64,000 nucleotides of DNA. It comes from Streptomyces sp. NBC_01669 (GTDB lineage Bacteria; Actinomycetota; Actinomycetes; Streptomycetales; Streptomycetaceae). Shown here piece after piece: positions 48,192 through 56,819 of this stretch; the first letter of the stretch is position 1, and each line of letters starts with the position of its first letter. The position numbers and the translations under genes were made by a program. Location of the stretch: positions 6,594,501 through 6,658,500 of the forward strand of contig NZ_JAPEQG010000001.1 in assembly GCF_026339735.1 (NCBI RefSeq), in the 5' to 3' direction. The notes under the pieces are model-generated. The model was not told where the DNA came from. It worked only from the letters and a program-made list of their open reading frames with translations, and made no database searches.

Positions 48192-49712
48192 TCACTGGGA
48201 GCCGCGGAAGCCGTCCCCCTCCACGATGAGCCCGGCGACGAGCGCCCCCGACATCCCGGCGTGCGCGAGCCCGCCGCCCGGGTGCGACCAGCCGCCCGCG
48301 AGGTAGAGCCCGGGCAGCCGGGTGCGGTTGCCCGGATGCAGATACGCGCCCCCGGCCCCGGCGAGGGCGGGCGCGGGCACCGAGCCGCCCTCGGCGCCGG
48401 TATCGGCCGCGCTCTCGGCGGGCGTCCGCACCTCGGCGTGGAGCACCCGCTCCCGTATCCCGGGAACGGCCGCGCCGGCCGCCTCGATCAGCGTGGCTGC
48501 GTACCGCTCGCGCAGCGCACCATCCGTCCAGTCCACCGCGCCGTGCGGGGCGACCGTCGCCGTGAGCGTCACGGCCTCGTGGGCGTCGTCGGGGCGGGTT
48601 GTGGGGTCGTCGGGGCGGATCACCGTCACCGTGGGACCTGCGGCGAGCCGGCCGCCGAACACCGCCTCGCGCTCCGCCGCGCCGTTCGCGCCGTGCACCA
48701 CCGTCCGGTGCACCGCGTCCGCGGGCCGGGCGCCGCGCAGCGACAGCAGGACCTGGAACCGGCCCGGCACCGGCGTCCCGCCGCCCGGTCGCGGCTGAGC
48801 CGTCACATCACCGCTCTGCCAGAGCCCCTGACCAGGCACCAGATCCGGGTGCGGCCAGGCCCCCAGCACCACGTGGTCGGCCTCCGCGACCGTGCCCGCG
48901 GCGAGCTCGACGCCCGCTGCCCGGCCGTCCTTCTCCACGACCCGGGCCACTTCGGCGCCGAAGACGAACTCCACCTTCCGGGCCAGGCACCGCTCGTACA
49001 CCGCCTGCGCCAGCGCCCGGATTCCGCCCGCCACGTACCAGCTGCCGAACGTCTCCTCCATGTACGGCAGAAGGGCCGCGCTCGCCGGTGCGCCCAGCGG
49101 ATCGAGGCCGTACGACAGCGCGTATCCGTCGAGGAGAGCGGCCAGCCGGGGGTCCGTCAGCTCCCAGGCGCCGACCTCCGCGACCGTGCCCGCCAGGCGT
49201 GCTGAGCGCAGCAGCCGGCGCTGCCGGAGTGCCGGGTACGGATCGCGGCCCAGCACCTCCCAGTCGGCGCGCAACGGCTCCTCGAGCAGTGGCCGCCGGG
49301 ACCGGTCCCAGGCATCGCGGGCCCGGTCCAGGAACCCGCCCCAGCTGCCGCCCGCACCGGCCCCCAGCGCACTGTCCAGGGCGGCGACCACCCCGGCGCG
49401 CGAGGCGTTCGGCAGCGAGACCGCCGTGCCGTCGGCGAAGAGATGGCGGCTCGCCGGGTCGACCTGCGTCATCGTGACGCACCGCTCCAGCGGCTCCTTG
49501 CCGGTCTTCACGAACAGGTCGCGGTAGACGGCGGGCAGATGCAGCAGCGAGGGGCCGGTGTCGAACGCGAAGCCGTCGCGGGCATACCGGCCGACCGAAC
49601 CGCCGAAGGTCTCCGACCGCTCGTACACCGTCACCCGGTGGCCTGCCACGGCCAGCCGGGCGGCCGCTGCCATCGCGCCCATCCCGGCGCCGATCACCGC
49701 AATACGTGCCAT
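48192..49712 (-). CDS. Phytoene desaturase-like FAD oxidoreductase
   Basis: The 506-residue protein has N-terminal ARIAVIGAGMGAMAAAARLA and YERSETFGGSVG, then FDTGPSLLHLP, and C-terminal LYLAGGWSHPGGGLAHAGMSG, the CrtI/CrtN flavin signature. It could desaturate a carotenoid or be a related amine-oxidase type enzyme; no other carotenoid genes are near. ATG 49712 lies 7 bases after TAAGGT, a leaderless arrangement, and upstream starts would cover the promoter. Confidence 0.84.
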   Translation of the reverse strand: MARIAVIGAGMGAMAAAARLAVAGHRVTVYERSETFGGSVGRYARDGFAFDTGPSLLHLPAVYRDLFVKTGKEPLERCVTMTQVDPASRHLFADGTAVSLPNASRAGVVAALDSALGAGAGGSWGGFLDRARDAWDRSRRPLLEEPLRADWEVLGRDPYPALRQRRLLRSARLAGTVAEVGAWELTDPRLAALLDGYALSYGLDPLGAPASAALLPYMEETFGSWYVAGGIRALAQAVYERCLARKVEFVFGAEVARVVEKDGRAAGVELAAGTVAEADHVVLGAWPHPDLVPGQGLWQSGDVTAQPRPGGGTPVPGRFQVLLSLRGARPADAVHRTVVHGANGAAEREAVFGGRLAAGPTVTVIRPDDPTTRPDDAHEAVTLTATVAPHGAVDWTDGALRERYAATLIEAAGAAVPGIRERVLHAEVRTPAESAADTGAEGGSVPAPALAGAGGAYLHPGNRTRLPGLYLAGGWSHPGGGLAHAGMSGALVAGLIVEGDGFRGSQ

Positions 49713-49719
49713 GTCAGTG

Positions 49720-49725
49720 ACCTTA
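49720..49725 (-). promoter_or_regulatory. -10 box for the leaderless FAD oxidoreductase gene
   Basis: TAAGGT on the reverse strand (49725 to 49720) is 7 bases from ATG 49712. It lies only 19 bases beyond the stop of the DUF4126 gene, so the gene has its own promoter. Confidence 0.55.
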
Positions 49726-49743
49726 GCGGCCGGCACCGACAGC

Positions 49744-50382
49744 TCAGCCGGAAGGCCGGTGCGAACGAGGCGCCGAAGGCCCCGAACCCGTTCCGGCCAG
49801 GTGTTTCTCCTCCCGCCGCTGCGCTCTGCGGCGCAGGAACCGGCGGATGCGGGAGGCCAGGAAGATCAGTATCACCAGGCCGAGGAAGAGCAGGGTCGCG
49901 GCGATGACCGCCGCCGCCAGCGGATGGAATATCGCGAACGTGATGATCCCGGCGACGCCGAGGTCCTCGGCCGTGCTCACCGCGATATTGCTGAACGGCT
50001 CGGGGGAGGTGTTCACCGCCATCCTGGTACCCGCCTTTACCAGATGGCTCATCAGCGCCGTGGAACCGCCGACGGCCCCGGCCGCGAGCTCCGGCAGCGA
50101 ACCGCTCTCTCCGGCCAGCAGCGCCGCCACGACAGCCCCGGCGACCGGCCTGATGACGGTGTGTACCGAGTCCCAGACCGAGTCCACGTACGGGATCTTG
50201 TCCGCGACCGTCTCGCACAGGAAGAGAACGGCGGCCACCACGAGCACATCGGTGCGCTGCAGCGACGCGGGCACCTCGTCGCTGATTCCGGTCGCGCCGA
50301 AGATGCCGAGCAACAGGACCACCGCGTAGGCGTTGATCCCGCTCGCCCAGCCACTTGTGAACACCAGGGGGAGTACGGACAC
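49744..50382 (-). CDS. DUF4126 membrane protein
   Basis: About 212 residues with four or five hydrophobic spans, including VFTSGWASGINAYAVVLLLG at the start and AAVIAATLLFLGLVILIFLA near the end, then a basic cytoplasmic tail (RIRRFLRRRAQRREEK). I recall this as DUF4126; its role is unknown. GTG 50382 is a guess based on where the hydrophobic region starts; no binding site is clear and starts further upstream remain open. Confidence 0.68.
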   Translation of the reverse strand: MSVLPLVFTSGWASGINAYAVVLLLGIFGATGISDEVPASLQRTDVLVVAAVLFLCETVADKIPYVDSVWDSVHTVIRPVAGAVVAALLAGESGSLPELAAGAVGGSTALMSHLVKAGTRMAVNTSPEPFSNIAVSTAEDLGVAGIITFAIFHPLAAAVIAATLLFLGLVILIFLASRIRRFLRRRAQRREEKHLAGTGSGPSAPRSHRPSG

Positions 50383-50445
50383 GGACGCGATCGTAACCAG
50401 GAGCGTGCCGCTCCGGGTGGGGTCCGGTGCGCAGCTCTGAGTATC

Positions 50446-50475
50446 CGTACCTAGTCGGCGAGATGAGTAGGTACG
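50446..50475. promoter_or_regulatory. Inverted repeat upstream of the DUF4126 gene
   Basis: CGTACCTA (50446-50453) and TAGGTACG (50468-50475) are an 8-bp dyad with a 14-nt spacer. GGATAC on the reverse strand lies beside it and could be part of a promoter. Between 50476 and 50648 I see no other signal in this 357-bp gap. Confidence 0.4.
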
Positions 50476-50648
50476 CGGATGGGCTCCCGCCTGCGCAGAC
50501 GGAAGAGTGGAGGGCACGGAAGGGGCGCAGCGCCGGTACCGCCGACACGGGGCGGCGGAACGGGTGCCGCACTCCTTCCGGAACGGGGGCGCACGGGGGT
50601 GCGCAACGGAGGGCCGCGGACCACGGGGGAAGGCTTTCCGGCAGTGCA

Positions 50649-50705
50649 GGAAGCGCCGGTCGGGCGAGGCTCGGGGGGATCGAGCCTCGCAGGACCGGCG
50701 CTTCC
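50649..50705 (-). terminator. Terminator of the ABC/YhgE/TetR operon
   Basis: GGAAGCGCCGGTC (50649-50661) pairs with 50693-50705 and CGAGGCTCG (50665-50673) with 50681-50689: 22 bp of stem with one 3-by-3 internal loop. It lies 35 bases past the TetR stop on the reverse strand. Confidence 0.82.
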
Positions 50706-50739
50706 GCGTGTGCGGACGTCGCCCCGGGGGGCGGGTGTG

Positions 50740-51351
50740 TCAGTGCCCGCTGACCCGGCCGTGCAGCAGCAGGGACAGCGCCGAGTGCACATCGTCCATG
50801 GACCGCTCCGGCTGGAACGCCTTCCAGTCCAGGGCCGCCACCAGGACCATGCCGACCAGTGCCGCCGCCGTCAGCGGGATGTCGATCTCCTCGCTGAGCT
50901 CACCGTTGCCGACGCCTCCGCGCAACACGTCCTCGACCACGGCGACGGCCTCCTGACGTACCACCAGGAGGGTCGCCTGCCAGGCGCGGTTGGTGCGCCA
51001 CAGCTCGGCGACGTACAGCTGGGTGAAGGCCGGATAGCGGTCGATGAAGGCCAGACCGGCCCTGATCATCGCGTCCAGGGCCTCGACCCGGGTACCGCCG
51101 CGCTCGGCCGTCTCCTCGGCCGCGGACCGCAGCGAAGCGGTCAGCAGCCCGACGCCGTGCCGCAGCAGTTCCTCGAAGAGTTCGGTCTTGCTCTTGAAGT
51201 TGTAGTAGACCGTGCCCTTGGCGACCCCGGCGCGCTCGGCGATCTCGTCGACCGTGGTCGCCGAGAAACCCTTCTCGGCGATGAGAGTGACGGCCGCCTC
51301 GTAGAGCTTCTGCCGGGTGGCCTGGCGGCGCGTGGTGCTACTGCTTTCCAT
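50740..51351 (-). CDS. TetR family transcriptional regulator
   Basis: The 203-residue regulator has an N-terminal helix-turn-helix (AAVTLIAEKGFSATTVDEIA, then GVAKGTVYYNFKSKTELF) and a helical ligand domain. It is the last gene of the operon and probably controls it through the 26-bp palindrome at 54252-54277. ATG 51351 lies 29 bases after the YhgE gene stop. The ligand is not known; hydrophobic residues in AALVGMVLVAALDW suggest a lipophilic one. Confidence 0.88.
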   Translation of the reverse strand: MESSSTTRRQATRQKLYEAAVTLIAEKGFSATTVDEIAERAGVAKGTVYYNFKSKTELFEELLRHGVGLLTASLRSAAEETAERGGTRVEALDAMIRAGLAFIDRYPAFTQLYVAELWRTNRAWQATLLVVRQEAVAVVEDVLRGGVGNGELSEEIDIPLTAAALVGMVLVAALDWKAFQPERSMDDVHSALSLLLHGRVSGH

Positions 51352-51380
51352 GCGCTCGATTCTCACAGGTCCGGGCGCGC

Positions 51381-53468
51381 TCACAGGCTCAGCTCCGGAT
51401 GCAGCCGGTCCAGCGTCCACACCTGCTTGCGTCGGGCGGACACCGCGGTCAGGGCCAGTGCCCCCGCGGTGAACGCCAGCAGCACCGCGCAGCCCTGCCA
51501 GACCGGGCCCAGCCCGCCGCCCGTGATCAGCCGGCGCAGGCTCTCGACGATGTAACTCATCGGCAGGTACGGGTGGATCGCACCGAAGAAGCCGGGGCTG
51601 GTCTGGACGGGGTACGTGCCCCCGGCCGAGGTCAGCTGCAGCATCAGCACCGCGAGCACGAGGATCCGTCCCGCCGCACCGAACCGGGCGTTCAGCCACT
51701 GCACGATCGCACCGAAGCAGCAGGTCACGAGGGCGAGGAAGCCGATCGTCCCGGCGGCATGGGCCATCTGCAGCCCCAGCCCCCAGTGCAGTACGGACAT
51801 CAGGGCGACCACCTGCAGCAGACCGATCGCGGCCACCGGCAGCCACCCGGCGAAGGCAATGCGCCAGGCGGAGGCCCCCGCGGCGAGCGCCCGCCGGTTG
51901 AGCGGCTGGATCAGCATGTACGCCACCATCGCGCCGACCCAGAGGGAGAGCGGGATGAAGTAGGGAGCGAATCCGGTGCCGTAGTTGGGGGCCCGGTGCA
52001 GCGACTGGGAGGCGAGCTTGACCGGATCGGCCATGACATCGGTGCGCCGGTCGCGGTCCTGCTTGTCGTAGTCCGGGATCTTGCCGACGCCGTCGTTCAG
52101 CCCCTGGGCAAGCGTGGCGGAACCGTCGTTCAGCCGGATCAGCCCGCCGTCCAGGTCGGTTGCGCCCGTCTTCAGCCTGCCGACGCCGGTGTTCAGATCG
52201 GCGGATCCGGTCTTGGCCGTGGCGAGACCCGTGTGCAGTTCGTCCGCGCCCCTGGCGACCTTGTGGGCGCCGGTGTTGAGCGCGTTGATCTTCGCGACGG
52301 CGGACTTCAGGTCCTCGTCCAGGTGCGGGGAGCGCTCGGCGAGGGCGTCGGCCTGCTTCTGCAGAGTGGTGAGCTGCCCGCGCAGCTTCTTCAGGTCCCC
52401 GTTCTGGTCCTTCACCAGGACGTTCACGTCGTCGGCGACCTTCGCGACGTCGGCGGCCGCGGTCGTGGCGCGCTTCAGCGGGGGACAGACGGTGGGGTCG
52501 GGGAGCGGCTGCTCCGTGCAGCGGGTGCGGTAGACATCGGCCAGATCGTCGGAGGCGTTGTGGGCGGCGGTCGCCGCGGTGGGCGCCGCCTTCACCAGCA
52601 CGTCGAGGTTGTCCCGCACGGTCTGCGAGGAATCGGCGACCAGCCGGGCGGTGTCACCGATCGACTTGCCGTTGTCCTTCAGGAACGGGCGGACGTCGGC
52701 AGCCACGCCGTTGACCTTGTCGGCGAGGAGCTGGGTGCCGTCGGCGACCTGCCGGGAGCCGGTTTCGAGGTCTCCAGCGCCCTTGTCCAGCTTGACGATC
52801 CCGCTCTCCAGGCGCCCGCTGCCCGCCTTGGCGTCCTTCAGCCCGTCCGCGAGGTCCTTCGAGCCCTTCTTGGCCTTGACGATCCCGTCCTTGAGGTCGT
52901 CGGCGCCCTTGGCCGCCTCGGCCGTCGCGTCGTGGAGGTCGGAGAAGGAGATGAAGATCCGGTCCAGGAAGCCGCGCGAGGCGTTGGTCGAGGCGGCGGT
53001 GCGGACCTCGGAGAACACCGTCCGGGAGATCTGCCCGACGATGTAGTTGTTGGCGTCGTTCGTCCGGACCTGGAGAGCGCCGGTCTCGGGGGAGTCACCC
53101 GAACTGGACGCGATCCGCTTGCTGAAATCCGACGGCATGGTCAGCGAGAGGTAGTAGGTACCGTCCTCGACGCCCCGGCCGGCCTCGGCGGAGCTCACCT
53201 CGTGCCACTCGAAGACCTTGGAGTCGAGCAGCTTGGCGGTGATCTCGTCACCCGCCTCGACGCGCTTGCCGGCCGCGGTGGCGCCCTTGTCGTCGTTGAC
53301 CAGCGCGACGGGGATCTTGTCGAGGCGGCTGTACGGGTCCCAGAAGGACCACAGGTACAGGGCGCCGTAGAGCAGGGGCAGCAGCAGGAGCGCGACGAGT
53401 GCGGCGCGGGGCAGCTTCCCTCTGCCGAAACGCTTCAGCTCAAGCGCGGCCAGTCTCGGCGATCGCAT
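51381..53468 (-). CDS. YhgE/Pip family membrane protein
   Basis: The 695-residue protein has one membrane span near residues 20-42, a large extracellular region of about 440 residues and a cluster of five or six spans at the end (GTGFAPYFIPLSLWVGAMVA onward). The extracellular part has repeated units such as DLADGLKDAKAGSGRLESG and TKTGSADLNTGVGRLKTGA (both family hallmarks). YhgE/Pip proteins include a phage receptor and type VII secretion-linked proteins; the end resembles ABC-2 permeases. It overlaps the ABC-like gene by 29 bp. Confidence 0.88.
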   Translation of the reverse strand: MRSPRLAALELKRFGRGKLPRAALVALLLLPLLYGALYLWSFWDPYSRLDKIPVALVNDDKGATAAGKRVEAGDEITAKLLDSKVFEWHEVSSAEAGRGVEDGTYYLSLTMPSDFSKRIASSSGDSPETGALQVRTNDANNYIVGQISRTVFSEVRTAASTNASRGFLDRIFISFSDLHDATAEAAKGADDLKDGIVKAKKGSKDLADGLKDAKAGSGRLESGIVKLDKGAGDLETGSRQVADGTQLLADKVNGVAADVRPFLKDNGKSIGDTARLVADSSQTVRDNLDVLVKAAPTAATAAHNASDDLADVYRTRCTEQPLPDPTVCPPLKRATTAAADVAKVADDVNVLVKDQNGDLKKLRGQLTTLQKQADALAERSPHLDEDLKSAVAKINALNTGAHKVARGADELHTGLATAKTGSADLNTGVGRLKTGATDLDGGLIRLNDGSATLAQGLNDGVGKIPDYDKQDRDRRTDVMADPVKLASQSLHRAPNYGTGFAPYFIPLSLWVGAMVAYMLIQPLNRRALAAGASAWRIAFAGWLPVAAIGLLQVVALMSVLHWGLGLQMAHAAGTIGFLALVTCCFGAIVQWLNARFGAAGRILVLAVLMLQLTSAGGTYPVQTSPGFFGAIHPYLPMSYIVESLRRLITGGGLGPVWQGCAVLLAFTAGALALTAVSARRKQVWTLDRLHPELSL

Positions 53469-54240
53469 CGGCCGTCCCCTTCTCGGTCGCCGTCGCCACA
53501 GGAGCGTCGGTGGTCTCTGCGGTGTCGGTGGTGTCCGTGGCCCCGGTGCCGTCCGTGCGCACGGTGATCGCGCCCTCGGGGGCCTGGCTGCAGACGGCGA
53601 TCACGGTCGTCCCGCCGGCGGCGACGGAGCGCAGCATCTCCCAGGCTTCGGCGCGCTCGGCGTCGGAGAGCTTGAGATCGGTGTCGTCCACGGCGAGCAG
53701 CCGTGGGCGGCCGATCAGCGCGAGGGCGACGGACAGCCGCAGCGCCTCCAGCCGTTCCAGATCGCGTACGGAGGTCCGCTCGGCCTTGGGCAGGGTCGTG
53801 GGGTCGAGTCCGGCGGCGTCCAGTGCGGCGTCGATCCGGGCCCGGGCCGTGCCGGCGCGCTCGGCGCGCGGGCGGAGCAGGGCACGCAGCGAGCCGTCGA
53901 AGCGGCGCTGCAGGAGGGCCCGCTCGCGCAGGTGCTCGGAGACGGTGAGGGCCGGGTCGAGCTCGCTGACGCCGGGGACCGGGCCGAGGGCGCTGATCCT
54001 GCGTACGGCGGCCATCTGGCGCGGCAGGCGCAGACCGCCGATCTCCGCACGGCCCTCGGAGGGACGCATCCGGCCGGTGAGGGCGAGCAGCAGACAGGTG
54101 CGGCCGGAGCCGGACGGGCCCTCGATCGCGACCAGTGCGCCGGGCCCGGCATCGATCCGCACGCTCCGGAAGGCCCAGCCACGTGGTCCCTTGAGCCCGA
54201 AGTCCTCGGCGGTGACAGCTGCCCCGTGCGGGCTGTCCAC
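53440..54240 (-). CDS. ABC transporter-like ATPase with degenerate motifs
   Basis: The 266-residue protein has an ABC ATPase layout but altered motifs. Walker A is GPSGSGRT (41-48) with R47 in place of Lys; no LSGGQ signature is seen (LERLEALRLSVALAL stands in its place); Walker B reads LLAVDDTD without the catalytic Glu. It may bind but not hydrolyse ATP efficiently. GGGAGG supports GTG 54240. The C-terminal 40 residues are Thr/Asp-rich and disordered. It is the first gene of the operon and likely partners YhgE. Confidence 0.8.
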   Translation of the reverse strand: MDSPHGAAVTAEDFGLKGPRGWAFRSVRIDAGPGALVAIEGPSGSGRTCLLLALTGRMRPSEGRAEIGGLRLPRQMAAVRRISALGPVPGVSELDPALTVSEHLRERALLQRRFDGSLRALLRPRAERAGTARARIDAALDAAGLDPTTLPKAERTSVRDLERLEALRLSVALALIGRPRLLAVDDTDLKLSDAERAEAWEMLRSVAAGGTTVIAVCSQAPEGAITVRTDGTGATDTTDTAETTDAPVATATEKGTADAIAETGRA

Positions 54241-54251
54241 AGATCCTCCCT

Positions 54252-54277
54252 TTTTGAACTGACCAGTCAGTTCAAAA
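54252..54277. promoter_or_regulatory. TetR-type operator, 26-bp perfect palindrome
   Basis: TTTTGAACTGAC-CA-GTCAGTTCAAAA is a perfect 12-bp dyad just upstream of the ABC-like gene. The AACTGACCAGTCAGTT core matches operators of TetR proteins that repress exporter operons. The operon's own TetR protein is the likely ligand-responsive repressor. Confidence 0.82.
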
Positions 54278-54404
54278 GGTAGCCCGAACTCGCGAGCGAA
54301 GCAAAAGTGCAGGTCAGGGGCCGATCGGGGCCGATTGTCAGTGGTGTCCCCCACGATGGATACATACGGCCACGGAGCCGTCACACGACGACAGGAGGTT
54401 CGTC

Positions 54405-54959
54405 ATGGCCAACTCGTCCGCAGCAGCCGCCTCTCGGCGCCGCGCAGGCGGCCCTGCCCCCTCACCGACCGGCCCCGCCCCGTCCTCTCCATCGAGCGGT
54501 CCGGCGAACGACGTCCACCCCGTGCTGCGCCGCGCCACGGCGCCGCCCGCAGCCCTCGACCTGCTCGCCCAGGCCCGCATCGGCCTCGACGAGGCCGCCG
54601 TGCTCACCGTGCCGAACGAGCGCTATGCCACCGCCCACCTCGCGGCCCTGCGCACCGCCGCCGCCGTGCTCGCCGCACGCGGACGGCCCGAGACCACCAG
54701 GCGGAGGCGGGAAAGGATCCGCAGCGCCTGGGAAGTCCTTCCGGAGATCGCCCCGGAACTCACCGAATGGAGCGCCCTCTTCGCCTCCGGGGCCCGCCGC
54801 CGGGCCCGCGCGGAAGCGGGTATACCGGGGGCGGCCAGCAGTCGTGACGCCGACGACCTGCTGCGCGACGCGGCCATGTTCCTGCGCCTCGTCGAGCGGC
54901 TGCTGGTCCTCCAGCCGACACTCCCACAGGCCCGGAAGGAGCGGCCCGACGCGGGATGA
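54405..54959 (+). CDS. SAV_6107-type HEPN domain protein
   Basis: The 184-residue protein has a disordered Ala/Pro/Ser-rich N-terminus of about 40 residues, then a helical HEPN-like domain (LDLLAQARIGLDEAAV, NERYATAHLAALRTAAAVLA, LLRDAAMFLRLVERLL). HEPN proteins often bind nucleotides or RNA, but the RNase motif RxxxxH is not seen. I recall the family name SAV_6107. ATG 54405 follows CAGGAGG. Confidence 0.78.
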   Translation: MANSSAAAASRRRAGGPAPSPTGPAPSSPSSGPANDVHPVLRRATAPPAALDLLAQARIGLDEAAVLTVPNERYATAHLAALRTAAAVLAARGRPETTRRRRERIRSAWEVLPEIAPELTEWSALFASGARRRARAEAGIPGAASSRDADDLLRDAAMFLRLVERLLVLQPTLPQARKERPDAG

Positions 54960-54980
54960 CGGCGGCGGTGGCCCGAGGCA

Positions 54981-54986
54981 ATAGGG
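54981..54986 (+). promoter_or_regulatory. -10 box of the methyltransferase gene
   Basis: TAGGGT, 75 bases before GTG 55062, in the 102-bp gap after the HEPN gene. Confidence 0.45.
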
Positions 54987-55061
54987 TGGACAGCACCTGC
55001 ATCACCTGCACTGTTCACGCTCCGCCGTCAGCGGCGGCACCGTGCCGAGGAGTCATCTGCC

Positions 55062-55820
55062 GTGTCGGACCAGCTGCGCCCCCGCGCCTCCCTCCGTACC
55101 GCCGTGGTCTGGGACGTCCTGAAGGACGCCCTCGGCCGCCAGGTCAAGGCGACCGGCCGGGACGCCCTGGACGTCCTGGACACCGGTGGCGGCACCGGCA
55201 ACTTCGCGGTGCCGGTCGCCCGGCTCGGCCACAAGGTCACCGTCGTCGACCCCAGCCCCAACGCGCTTTTCGCGCTGGAGCGCCGCGCCGCCGAGGCCGG
55301 GGTCGCCGACCGTGTCCGCGGCGTCCAGGGCGACATCCTCGGTCTGTTCGAGGTGGTCGACCGCGGTGGGTACGACGCGGTGCTCTGCCACGGAGTCCTG
55401 GAGTACGTCGACGACCCCGCCGAGGGCGTACGGAACGCGGTCGACGCACTCCGCCCGTCCGGCGAACTCAGCCTGCTCGCCGCCGGACTCGGCGGCGCCG
55501 TCCTGGCCCGGGCGCTCGCCGGGCACTTCACCGAGGCCCGGCGGGCGCTCACCGACCCGGCGGGCCGCTGGGGCGAAGGCGACCCGGTGCCCCGGCGGTA
55601 CACCGCGGAGCAGCTCACCGAACTGGTCTCCGCAGCGGGCGTCGAGGTCGGCGCGGTCCACGGTGTACGGGTCTTCGCCGACCTCGTACCCGGCGTCCTC
55701 GTGGACACCGAATCCGGTGCGATGGATGCACTGCTCAAGCTGGAGAGCGCCGTCGCGGAACTGCCGGCCTTCCAGTCGGTCGCGACCCAGCTGCACGTTC
55801 TGGGCACCAAGGGCGCCTGA
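55062..55820 (+). CDS. Class I SAM-dependent methyltransferase
   Basis: The 252-residue enzyme has motif I VLDTGGGTGNFA (near 37-48), the acidic VVDPSP at the end of strand 2, QGDIL, and HGVLEYVDDP. The Rossmann fold binds SAM; the acceptor is unknown. GAGGAG precedes GTG 55062. It resembles CmoA/SmtA-type proteins in layout. No operon partner is evident. Confidence 0.85.
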   Translation: MSDQLRPRASLRTAVVWDVLKDALGRQVKATGRDALDVLDTGGGTGNFAVPVARLGHKVTVVDPSPNALFALERRAAEAGVADRVRGVQGDILGLFEVVDRGGYDAVLCHGVLEYVDDPAEGVRNAVDALRPSGELSLLAAGLGGAVLARALAGHFTEARRALTDPAGRWGEGDPVPRRYTAEQLTELVSAAGVEVGAVHGVRVFADLVPGVLVDTESGAMDALLKLESAVAELPAFQSVATQLHVLGTKGA

Positions 55821-56012
55821 GGGGCGGCTGCAGCGCGGCTGATCAGCAACGCAGCTGCAGACGGAGTACGCCCCAGGACGCCCGATCGGGGGCTGCGCCA
55901 CGTATGATCGGGGGAGACCATCCGGCATGACGGATCGGAGGTTGGGGAATCTACGCCTCAGCAGCTGAGCCGTCGTGGCGGCCCGGACTGGCTGATTGGC
56001 GATGAGGGCGGG

Positions 56013-56041
56013 TTTCACGGGGGCGAATCCCTGCCTATCCT
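56013..56041 (+). promoter_or_regulatory. Possible promoter of the DUF3040 gene
   Basis: TTTCAC (56013-56018), 17 bases, TATCCT (56036-56041), ending 51 bases before GTG 56093. The remainder of the gap 55821-56012 shows only GC-rich inverted repeats I cannot interpret. Confidence 0.4.
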
Positions 56042-56092
56042 GGAAGGGCCGCATACCGGCCGCCCCCCGCGGCCGACGACGAGGAGGACTCC

Positions 56093-56485
56093 GTGCCGCT
56101 CTCGGAGCACGAGCAGCGAATGCTCGAGCAGATGGAGCGAGCGCTGTACGCCGAAGATCCCAAGTTCGCGACAGCGCTCGAGGGAAGCGGGCTGCGTACG
56201 TACACCCGACGACGGGTCTACCAGGCGGTCGCAGGCTTCCTGGTGGGTATCGCGCTCCTCATGGCCGGAATGGTCGCCCAGCAGATCTGGATCAGCGTGG
56301 TGGGATTCCTCGTCATGCTGGGCTGCGCGGTCCTTGCGGTCACTGGTTGGCGCAAGGCGCCCAAGCCCGGCGAGCAACAGGCAGCCGGCGGCGGGAGCGG
56401 GCGCCGACAGTCCAAGCAACGCCGAACGGTGATGAACCGGATCGAGCAGCGGTGGCAGCGACGCCGCGACGAGCAGGGCCAGTAA
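56093..56485 (+). CDS. DUF3040 small membrane protein
   Basis: The 130-residue protein begins with LSEHEQRMLEQMERALYAEDP, the DUF3040 signature of actinobacteria, then two membrane spans (about 44-66 and 69-85) and a basic tail (RRQSKQRR, RWQRRRDEQ). GAGGAGG supports GTG 56093. Such genes lie just upstream of the dcw cluster in many actinobacteria. Function is unknown. Confidence 0.86.
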   Translation: MPLSEHEQRMLEQMERALYAEDPKFATALEGSGLRTYTRRRVYQAVAGFLVGIALLMAGMVAQQIWISVVGFLVMLGCAVLAVTGWRKAPKPGEQQAAGGGSGRRQSKQRRTVMNRIEQRWQRRRDEQGQ

Positions 56486-56501
56486 CGCTTCGGAAAACCG
56501 T

Positions 56502-56541
56502 GGGTGAGGGGCGGCCGCAGAAATGCGGCCGCCCCTCACCC
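56502..56541 (+). terminator. Strong terminator after the DUF3040 gene
   Basis: A perfect 18-bp stem (56502-56519 with 56524-56541) closed by a GAAA loop, 16 bases after the stop. Confidence 0.9.
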
Positions 56542-56716
56542 ATGTTCGCCCGGGGCTGTGACCGCTCACGGGTGTTTCCAGGCCCTGCCCGGCGCCGATC
56601 AAGTACGTCCTGTACGAGGACGATCCTCCGCCTTGCGATGCACCGCACCGGACGCCGCAGGCTGATCCACGAAGATCGACCGGACAGGACCTGAGCGCCG
56701 GACGGGCCGCGGCCGC

Positions 56717-56746
56717 TCGACGGGCTTGTGAAATCAAGCCCGTCGA
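56717..56746 (-). terminator. Terminator of the moxR-DUF58-transglutaminase operon
   Basis: TCGACGGGCTTG pairs perfectly with CAAGCCCGTCGA around a 6-nt loop, about 75 bases beyond the transglutaminase stop on the reverse strand. The gap 56542-56716 shows no gene that I can support. Confidence 0.7.
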
Positions 56747-56819
56747 AGGGACCCGCCATGCCCTTGAGGCTGTGGGGTAGCTCCAGGGCACGGCGCAGGC
56801 GCAGGCCGCGCGCCATGCC

